NCBI GenBank assembly: GCA_947176535.1
Contig: CAMWQU010000009.1
Coordinates: forward strand, 1 to 64,000
DNA: 64,000 nt
Direction of reading: 5' to 3'
Source of the DNA: an uncultured Prevotellaceae bacterium
GTDB taxonomy: Bacteria; Bacteroidota; Bacteroidia; Bacteroidales; Bacteroidaceae
The position numbers were made by a program, and so were the translations under genes. The notes under the pieces are model-generated. The model was not told the DNA's origin and ran no database searches. It worked only from the letters and a program-made list of their open reading frames with translations. This document shows positions 57,297-64,000 of this stretch, one piece after another (the first letter of the stretch is position 1; each line of letters opens with the position of its first letter).

Positions 57297-58316
57297 ATGG
57301 ACGAACAACAGAATATCATCATTTATCGCACCGCGGACGGTCGGGCGTCAGTCTCCCTTTTTGCCAAGGATGGCAAGATTTGGCTGAACCAGCAACAGAT
57401 GGCGGAACTTTTTGCCACCTCGAAGCAGCTTATTAGTTATCATATCATTAACATACTTAAAGAAAGGGAGTTAAATGAAGAATCAGTTGTCAAAGAATAC
57501 TTGACAACTGCCGCTGACGGCAAGAACTATAACGTAGTGTTCTACTCTTTAGAAATGATTATCGCTGTGGGTTATCGTGTCCGTGGATTGCGGGGCACAC
57601 AGTTCCGGCAGTGGGCAACCGAGCATCTAACCGAATATCTGGTAAAGGGGTTCACGATGGACGATGAACGGTTGAAGAATCCGGATGGTCGGCCGGACTA
57701 CTTCGATGAATTGTTGTTCCGCATTCGCGACATCCGCACTTCGGAGAAACGTTTCTATCAGAAAGTACGCGACTTGTTTGCGTTGAGTAGCGACTATGAC
57801 AAGACTGACAAAGCCACACAGATGTTCTTTGCCGAGACGCAAAACAAGTTGCTTTATGCGGTCACTCACCGGACGGCGGCGGAACTGATAGTGGCCCGTG
57901 CAGATGCCAATCTGCCCAACATGGGGCTGACCACATGGAAGGGCAGCATTGTCCGTAAGGGGGATGTCATTGTTGCCAAGAACTACCTGCAGAGCGATGA
58001 GATAGACTCTTTGAATCGTCTCGTGGATATCTTCTTAACCAGTGCGGAAGAGCGGGTGAAGGGGCGCAGAGACCTGACGCTTGATTACTGGCGCAAGAAT
58101 GTCGATAACCTGCTGATGTTTCAGGAAAAGGACATCCTGCAAGGACGCGGTTCCATATCTAACGAGAAAGCCGAAGAAATCGTTCGCAGCGTATATGACA
58201 CATTCAGTGCCAAGCGCAAGCACCTTGAGGCGCAAATGGCCGATGCCGAGGACATTCGGATACTGGAAGATTTGGAAAAGAGCCTCATAGATAGAAGTAG
58301 AAAAGGGAACACGTAG
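57297..58316 (+). CDS. RhuM family protein (virulence RhuM)
   Basis: WLNQQQMAELFATSKQLISYHIINILKERELNEESVVKEYLTTAADGKNYNVVFYSLEMIIAVGYRVRGLRGTQFRQWATEHLTEYL. Confidence 0.88.
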   Translation: MDEQQNIIIYRTADGRASVSLFAKDGKIWLNQQQMAELFATSKQLISYHIINILKERELNEESVVKEYLTTAADGKNYNVVFYSLEMIIAVGYRVRGLRGTQFRQWATEHLTEYLVKGFTMDDERLKNPDGRPDYFDELLFRIRDIRTSEKRFYQKVRDLFALSSDYDKTDKATQMFFAETQNKLLYAVTHRTAAELIVARADANLPNMGLTTWKGSIVRKGDVIVAKNYLQSDEIDSLNRLVDIFLTSAEERVKGRRDLTLDYWRKNVDNLLMFQEKDILQGRGSISNEKAEEIVRSVYDTFSAKRKHLEAQMADAEDIRILEDLEKSLIDRSRKGNT

Positions 58317-58322
58317 CAAAAA

Positions 58323-60356
58323 ATGATGTCACCTATTATCAACAAATCCCTGAGATGGGTTATTGCCGTTATTGCGGCTGCCGCGATGACACTTTCCGCC
58401 ACGGCAAAAGTAGAACATATTCTCCCCAAGCCGAAGCGGGTGGAGCAGGTGTCCGGTATGCGGCCTTTCCGCCTGAAAGGAAGCATCAGCCTGACGGACC
58501 CCACGGATTGCGTGGTGCTGAAAGAGTTTTTTATCCGTTCGGGTTGCCGCTTCTCACCGTCGGGCCGGACGGTGACGGTCGTACTTGTCGATTCTGTCGC
58601 AGGTGCTTTCAACCATCCGTTGCCGGAGTTCCCCGATGAGGCTTACCGCATAACGGTTACCTCAGAAGCAATAAAGATAGAGGCGGCGACGCCTACGGGA
58701 GTAATCCGTGCCACCCGCACGCTGGAGCAGATGGCCGAGGGCTACGGCACGCGGCCGGGAGAGGCGCGGTTGGAGGCGGTAACCATCACCGACTGGCCGG
58801 CCTTCAAGTTGCGCGGATTCATGCACGACACGGGCCGTTCGTTTGTCTCGGCCGACGAGATTGCGAAAGAAATAGAACTGCTGAGCCGCTTCAAGATAAA
58901 CACGTTCCACTGGCACCTTACCGAAAATCAGGCGTGGCGCTTTGCGGTGGATGCTTTCCCCCGGCTGACTGCGGCGGAGAGTATGACCCGCCACCCCGGA
59001 AAATATTACACGAAGCAGGACATTCGTCGCGTCGTTGAGGTGGCGGAGCGATGCGGCGTCATCCTCATTCCGGAGATAGACATGCCGGGCCACAGTGCGG
59101 CTTTCGAGCGCGCTTTGGGTTTTGAGATGCAGACGCCGCAGGGCAAAGAGGTGCTGAAGACGGTGCTTGAGGAGGTGGCGGCGGCTTTCCCCCATTCGCC
59201 CTATCTGCACATCGGCGTCGACGAAAAAGCGATTACCGACAGCACTTTCCTGCGTGAAATGACGGAGAAAGTCCACCGGCTGGGGCGTAAGGCGGTTTGT
59301 TGGAACCCGATTCGCGGCGTGAGAATCACCCCGGAGACCGGTTTCGACATGACCCAGATGTGGAGTACGGCCGGCAGAAAAGTTGCGGGCATCCCGAACA
59401 TCGACTGCCGCTACAACTACACGAACCACTTCGATGTGTTCGCCGACCCGGTGGGCATCTACAAGAGTTCCATATACTATTCGCCCCAGGGGACGGCCGA
59501 AATAGCCGGAACCATCTCGTGCCCGTGGAATGACCGAAAACTGCCCGATGAGAAAGAAATTGTAAATCAGAACAGCATTATTGTCAATGCCATAGCCTCG
59601 GCCGAGCGGGCCTGGATGGGAGGCGGCAGGGCCTACATCGAGGAGGGCGGAACCACGCTTCCCAATGCGGGCGCGGAATTGGAGGAGTTTGCCGACTTCG
59701 AGCGTCGCCTGCTCTTCCACAAAGACCATTCGCTCCGGGATGAGCCCGTTCCCTATGTCAGGCAGACCCATGTCCGCTGGATGATTACCGACCCCGTCCC
59801 CCTTGAGGCCGATTCGGCGTCGGCTTTCCGCTCGCAACGTCCCGCAACGGGGGCCGGCATCTACCTGCGCCACACGTGGGGCCCCATCGTCCCGACGTTC
59901 TACGGGAAAGACTATTCCGTCGGCCACAAAGCCTATGCCTACACCTACGTCTACTCCCCCCGCGCTCAGGAGGCCGGCGCGATTATCGAATTTCAGAACT
60001 ACAGCCGTTCGGAGCCCGACGTGGCACCGGACAACGGGAAGTGGGATCGGAAGGGTTCGCAGATATGGCTGAACGACACTGAACTGCTGCCTCTGCCCTG
60101 GGCCAACGCCGGACGGAGCGTCACGAACGAGACGGAACTCGCCAACGAGAACTTCCCGGCCCGCAAGCCGCTGCCCGTGCGGCTCAGGAAGGGCTGGAAC
60201 AAGGTGATGATAAAGCTCCCTTATGTGGCCACGCCGGGCATACGGCTCAACAAGTGGCTCTTCACGTTTGTGCTCACCGACCTTTCGGGGCGTCACGCGC
60301 TGCCCGACCTCGTTTATTCGCCAACGATGGGCGACCCGGCCCCGTCGAAACCTTGA
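58323..60356 (+). CDS. Glycoside hydrolase family 20 beta-hexosaminidase
   Basis: FKLRGFMHDTGRSFVSADEIAKEIELLSRFKINTFHWHLTENQAWR; HIGVDEKAI. Confidence 0.92.
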   Translation: MMSPIINKSLRWVIAVIAAAAMTLSATAKVEHILPKPKRVEQVSGMRPFRLKGSISLTDPTDCVVLKEFFIRSGCRFSPSGRTVTVVLVDSVAGAFNHPLPEFPDEAYRITVTSEAIKIEAATPTGVIRATRTLEQMAEGYGTRPGEARLEAVTITDWPAFKLRGFMHDTGRSFVSADEIAKEIELLSRFKINTFHWHLTENQAWRFAVDAFPRLTAAESMTRHPGKYYTKQDIRRVVEVAERCGVILIPEIDMPGHSAAFERALGFEMQTPQGKEVLKTVLEEVAAAFPHSPYLHIGVDEKAITDSTFLREMTEKVHRLGRKAVCWNPIRGVRITPETGFDMTQMWSTAGRKVAGIPNIDCRYNYTNHFDVFADPVGIYKSSIYYSPQGTAEIAGTISCPWNDRKLPDEKEIVNQNSIIVNAIASAERAWMGGGRAYIEEGGTTLPNAGAELEEFADFERRLLFHKDHSLRDEPVPYVRQTHVRWMITDPVPLEADSASAFRSQRPATGAGIYLRHTWGPIVPTFYGKDYSVGHKAYAYTYVYSPRAQEAGAIIEFQNYSRSEPDVAPDNGKWDRKGSQIWLNDTELLPLPWANAGRSVTNETELANENFPARKPLPVRLRKGWNKVMIKLPYVATPGIRLNKWLFTFVLTDLSGRHALPDLVYSPTMGDPAPSKP

Positions 60357-60401
60357 GTCCGTTGGCCCGTCGAATCCGCATATATTACGGTACGCACGCG
60401 C

Positions 60402-60504
60402 GCGCATAGGAGGACGGGGCCTTGTCCATAGCGGGACGGAGGCTCGTCCATACTATTGTCTGCGTCCCGTCCATAGCGGGACGAACGTCCGTCCTCGGTA
60501 CGAT
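60402..60504. repeat. Dyad array 7
   Basis: GCGCATAGGAGGAC 60402, GTCCATAGCGGGAC 60424, GTCCATACTATTGTC 60446, GTCCATAGCGGGAC 60469, GTCCTCGGTACGAT 60491. Confidence 0.85.
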
Positions 60505-60611
60505 ACTTTCCCGCAAGGCATCCGCGAGGTGGTTTTTCCGCACGGGAAGCATTGATTCAGAACGAAAAAAGACGCTTTTATACAGCTACATAGCAAAAGA
60601 ATGACTAAAAA

Positions 60612-60643
60612 TTTGGTTTGAAAGCAAAGAAAGTGTATCTTTG
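60612..60643 (+). promoter_or_regulatory. Promoter of OmpA-like gene (TTTG-N20-TATCTTTG)
   Basis: -33/-7 consensus. Confidence 0.7.
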
Positions 60644-60685
60644 CCCGACTGCTAAATAATGTTAAATTTAATAATATCTCATTTT

Positions 60686-61813
60686 ATGACAAAATTCAAG
60701 ATGATTTGCATGGCCATGGCCCTTGGGCTCAGCCTCTCGGCCCATGCCATCGATCAGGACACTGACGACAGGGACTACAAGCCGTATCCCTACATGTTCA
60801 TCGGCCTGCAGGGCGGCGTACAGAGCACGCTCACGGACTACAATGCCTTTAAGCTCATCCGTCCGACGGCCTCCGTCTCGTTTGGTAGGTTTTTCACGCC
60901 CATCGTGGGAGCACGTCTCCATGTGAACGGTCTCTGGAACCAGGGCGGCATCAAGGATCTTAACGAGAAGTACGACTACAAGTATGCCACGACGGACATC
61001 GACCTGATGCTGAACCTCACGAATATGTTCGGCAAGAAGCAGAACTACCTCTGCAACGTGATTCTGCTGGGTGGTATGGGTCTGAACTACGCATGGGACA
61101 ACGACGACATGATTGCCCTGAAGAATGCCGGTAAGGTGTCGTCCATGGCGTGGACGTATGACAATGTCTCCTACAATGCTCGTGTGGGCGTGATGTTCGA
61201 CTTCAATGTGAGCAAGCACTGGGGTATCAATCTGGAGGTTGCGGCCAACAGCCTTTCCGACAAGTACAACTCGAAGATTACCTACAAGGACGATTGGCAG
61301 ATTACGGCCCAGTTGGGTATCGCCTACAAGTTCGGCTTCAGAAAGAACGTGAAACCGGCTCCCGTGAGCGTGACTCCGGTGGCTGACTACAGCGAGCAGA
61401 ATCGCGTTGAGACGGCAGTTGTTTCCAAGCCGGAGCCCAAGCAGGAAGAGGCTAAACCGGAACCCAAACCGGAGCCTAAGCCCGTGGTAGTGAAGGAGGA
61501 AGCACTGAGCGAGACCATGTTCTATGCCATCCGCGAGAGCGACCTCGATGCCAAGAACACCCTGGAGGCAGTGATTGCGTGGGGTAAGAAATACCCGAAC
61601 AAGAAGATTAGCGTTTCCGGCTATGCGGACAAGGGTACGGGTAACCCGACCATCAACCGGAAGTATGCCCAGCAGCGTGTGGACAAGGTGGTTGCCCTGC
61701 TGAAGAAGGGCGGCATACCGGCGAGCCAGATAGAGGCTAAGGCATACGGTGACACGGTGCAGCCCTTTGCTGAGAATGACCAGAACCGCTGCGTAATCAT
61801 CGTAGGAAAATAA
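60686..61813 (+). CDS. OmpA family outer-membrane protein
   Basis: Signal peptide MTKFKMICMAMALGLSLSAHA, beta-barrel, EPKPEPKP linker, C-terminal ISVSGYADKGTGNPTINRKYAQQRVDKV. Confidence 0.9.
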   Translation: MTKFKMICMAMALGLSLSAHAIDQDTDDRDYKPYPYMFIGLQGGVQSTLTDYNAFKLIRPTASVSFGRFFTPIVGARLHVNGLWNQGGIKDLNEKYDYKYATTDIDLMLNLTNMFGKKQNYLCNVILLGGMGLNYAWDNDDMIALKNAGKVSSMAWTYDNVSYNARVGVMFDFNVSKHWGINLEVAANSLSDKYNSKITYKDDWQITAQLGIAYKFGFRKNVKPAPVSVTPVADYSEQNRVETAVVSKPEPKQEEAKPEPKPEPKPVVVKEEALSETMFYAIRESDLDAKNTLEAVIAWGKKYPNKKISVSGYADKGTGNPTINRKYAQQRVDKVVALLKKGGIPASQIEAKAYGDTVQPFAENDQNRCVIIVGK

Positions 61814-61861
61814 AGTAACCGCACACTCATGGTGCCCGGAGACGGACACTGTGAATCAGAA

Positions 61862-61896
61862 AATCCCCAAAAAGTCGGCAGGACTTTTTGGGGATT
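61862..61896. terminator. Bidirectional terminator
   Basis: AATCCCCAAAAAGTC ggcag GACTTTTTGGGGATT perfect 15-bp stem. Confidence 0.9.
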
Positions 61897-61924
61897 ACTT
61901 TATGACAACCGGCGGCGTGTGGTG

Positions 61925-64000
61925 TTATTCAATATCATCGAGCATGATGAACGAGGCCCAGTAGAACGGCCGTCTGAATCCCTGTTTCCGCAAATCCTCC
62001 TGGGCCATCAAGAAGGCATCGTGGCGCGAACGCCCTGCCATGAGATGCCCGTAGAAACTGGTCATCATGGCCTGCGTGGCCCGGTCGCTCACGCTCCATA
62101 GGCTCATCAGCAGCGTTTCTGCTCCGGCTTTCTTGAATCCGCGTTGCAGACCGAACACACCGTCTTCCCGGATTTCGCCCATACCGGTCTGGCAGGCGGA
62201 AAGTACAATCAGGTCGAGACCGCTGAAGTTGAGCACCGAGATTTCTTTCGCCGTCAGAATACCGTTCTCGACGCCCTCCGGCAGTTTGGCCTGGGTCAGT
62301 ATGTTATTGGCTCCCGCCAGCAGCAGCCCCGAGTAGTTCATGCTCTTGTCCGTCTCCTGCGAACCGTTCTCGTTGAGGAAAGCTACGGTGCGCGATTTCT
62401 TCACCTCATGTTCCGTGAAGTTAAAGCCGTGAGTGGCAATGTGAATCAGCGAACGGCCCTTTCCGCTCAATGCCTTGAAGGCCTCTTCCGTGCCATCGCC
62501 ATCCAGATACATTTCTGTCTCGATGTCGGCCTGCATCAGTTGTTCGCCGATTTGGTTGGCCTCCTGCAGTGTGCCGGGCAGGTACGACGCTCCGCTGCGC
62601 AGCATCAGGGAGTCGGCGGCGGCATCGTTTGCCTCGGAGACGGAACGCCGGTCGTCCTCGTCGGCAGAGGCGAGCAGGGTATAGTTATGCTCATTCTTCT
62701 GCTTGTGATTCGACGCCATTGCCTCGACGCTCAGGTTGTAGTCCAGTCCTCCGAAGATGCTCGCTGTCTCAATTTTCCTCTTCTCGTGCTTCTTCTGTGC
62801 CAGCAGTTTGGTCGAGGACAGCCGGTGCAGACTGTAAATGTCGGCGATGGTCTTGTCCTTGTCGATGGTCAGGTATTCTATTCCCCACTGGTAGAACAGA
62901 CCGGTGGGTGCAAAATATATGTTCTTCACGCCGTCCCACTGTTTCATCAGCGCACCCCACACAAGTTGTCCCACGTGCCGGTCAGTATAGATGCTGTCTA
63001 CTCCCTTGATGTCGCCGAACAGGGAGAAGAAGTCCTTGTCTCCGTAGCGTATCTCCTGAAGCTGCTTGTTGGTGAACAGATTCACAAATTTAGGGCTTTT
63101 CCAGTCCTTCCGCAGGTACAGTGCACCATACGCCTTGTTGCCGTCCTCCATGTCCAGTTCTACAAATTCCACCGCCACGTCTTCCGGCCTCAGAGCCGCA
63201 CTTACGCTGTCCACCGTGACGGACATGTTCCGGGTGAAATCGCCGTATTCCTTGCAACCCTTGATGATGTCGCGCTCCAGGTCGAGCGTCTGCAAGCGTA
63301 TGGCTTCTATGTCCTGTCCTCCCTCTTCGCCGGTATTGGCATAAAGGCTTTCTATCTGCTTGTTCAGCCTCAGCAGCTCGTTGTACTTTTCTATCAGTGT
63401 CGCATCCGCACTCTTCATCAGCAGCGACCGGAAGTCCACCTCCGAGTTCAGCAATATGCCTTTGGTGAAAAGCTGCGCATCGTAGGCGTCTACCAGTGTG
63501 GAATCGTTGTCGGACAGCAGGAAGGCGTAAGCCGGGGCTATCTTGAAGACATAGTTCTTTGTGCTCCAGTACATCTCTCGTGCGGCGGTCGTCAGGTGGG
63601 AGAAGTTCTGCCGGACAAGCTGTTTCTGCAACATCAGAGCCTTATGGAAACACTCCTGGGTCTTCTCTCTGTCTCCCTGCTTGTAGTAGTAATTCGACAG
63701 ATTATAGAGCGTGACGATGTTGTCCGGATGGTTCTCTCCCAGTATCTTCTGTAACAAGTCCAGTGAACGCGCCGTGCAGTCCACGGCTTGCTCCAGACTG
63801 TCCATCCGGAAATAATAAAGTCCTTCGTTACCGAGAATCTTAGCGTAGAACGTGTTTTCCGTCTCTTCCTTCTGTGCATAGATGGCTACCGACCGTTTGG
63901 CATAGTCGAGGGCATCCGCCACGCTGTCCCGGTAATAATGATAGACGGACATATTGTTGAATGCCCGGGCGCAACCGGTGGTAGCGTCGCCCAGACGCTG
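61925..64000 (-). CDS. TPR-CHAT domain protease-like protein (5' end probably beyond window)
   Basis: LIHIATHGF (His) and DLIVLSACQTGMGEI (Cys) CHAT motifs; N-terminal TPRs; frame remains open to the window edge (QRLGDATTGCARAFNN before the ORF-track Met). Confidence 0.9.
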   Translation of the reverse strand, partial: QRLGDATTGCARAFNNMSVYHYYRDSVADALDYAKRSVAIYAQKEETENTFYAKILGNEGLYYFRMDSLEQAVDCTARSLDLLQKILGENHPDNIVTLYNLSNYYYKQGDREKTQECFHKALMLQKQLVRQNFSHLTTAAREMYWSTKNYVFKIAPAYAFLLSDNDSTLVDAYDAQLFTKGILLNSEVDFRSLLMKSADATLIEKYNELLRLNKQIESLYANTGEEGGQDIEAIRLQTLDLERDIIKGCKEYGDFTRNMSVTVDSVSAALRPEDVAVEFVELDMEDGNKAYGALYLRKDWKSPKFVNLFTNKQLQEIRYGDKDFFSLFGDIKGVDSIYTDRHVGQLVWGALMKQWDGVKNIYFAPTGLFYQWGIEYLTIDKDKTIADIYSLHRLSSTKLLAQKKHEKRKIETASIFGGLDYNLSVEAMASNHKQKNEHNYTLLASADEDDRRSVSEANDAAADSLMLRSGASYLPGTLQEANQIGEQLMQADIETEMYLDGDGTEEAFKALSGKGRSLIHIATHGFNFTEHEVKKSRTVAFLNENGSQETDKSMNYSGLLLAGANNILTQAKLPEGVENGILTAKEISVLNFSGLDLIVLSACQTGMGEIREDGVFGLQRGFKKAGAETLLMSLWSVSDRATQAMMTSFYGHLMAGRSRHDAFLMAQEDLRKQGFRRPFYWASFIMLDDIE

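Noticed and set aside
58662-60407. 581-aa minus-strand ORF
   Set aside because: Antisense of the GH20 gene
1677-60504. Dyad arrays considered simply as rho-independent terminators
   Set aside because: Dyad stems are only 4-7 bp, no consistent U-tract, and array 5 lies between divergent genes; separate strong terminators exist nearby
62144-63754. 536-aa plus-strand ORF
   Set aside because: Antisense of the CHAT protein; no domain signature

Overview
The window is 64 kb of a Bacteroidales-type chromosome. The evidence is TAnnTTTG -7 promoter elements, an frd/sdhCAB cluster, DUF2851, DUF4369 and WbqC proteins, and Bacteroidetes-style C-terminal tails. Most of it is ordinary housekeeping content: polA (partial), ispB-like, deoC, mazG-like, dtd, uvrC, apt, mnmG, sdhCAB, a cyclophilin PPIase, ychF, lgt, mutS, a PafA-like phosphatase, trkH, nadB, dacB-like, GH3, an M16 peptidase, WbqC, lepB, dapB, dprA, comM, a RhuM family protein, GH20, an OmpA-like protein and a TPR-CHAT protease. 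Three observations are not explained by the genes. (1) Three dispersed copies (about 11306-11562, 12006-12249, 20697-21035) of a structured, apparently pseudoknotted non-coding RNA. Each has its own TAnnTTTG element, compensatory changes in several helices, a conserved long-range pairing (ATCGCCAA with TTGGCGAT) and a U-tract after the last helix. Each lies roughly 57-90 nt upstream of an unrelated accessory CDS on the same strand. (2) Seven intergenic arrays of 14-15 nt dyads separated by 8 nt, giving a 22(-23) nt lattice. Typical dyads are GTCCATAGCGGGAC, GTCCATACTATTGTC and GACAATACTATTGTC, with half-sites exchanged combinatorially. (3) Two of these arrays form 128-bp direct repeats (118/128 identical by eye, no indels). 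They bracket a 2.9 kb AT-richer cassette between lgt and mutS that holds RNA copy 3 and a two-gene operon with a glycine-zipper-like membrane protein. All alignments were done by eye; no database search was possible.
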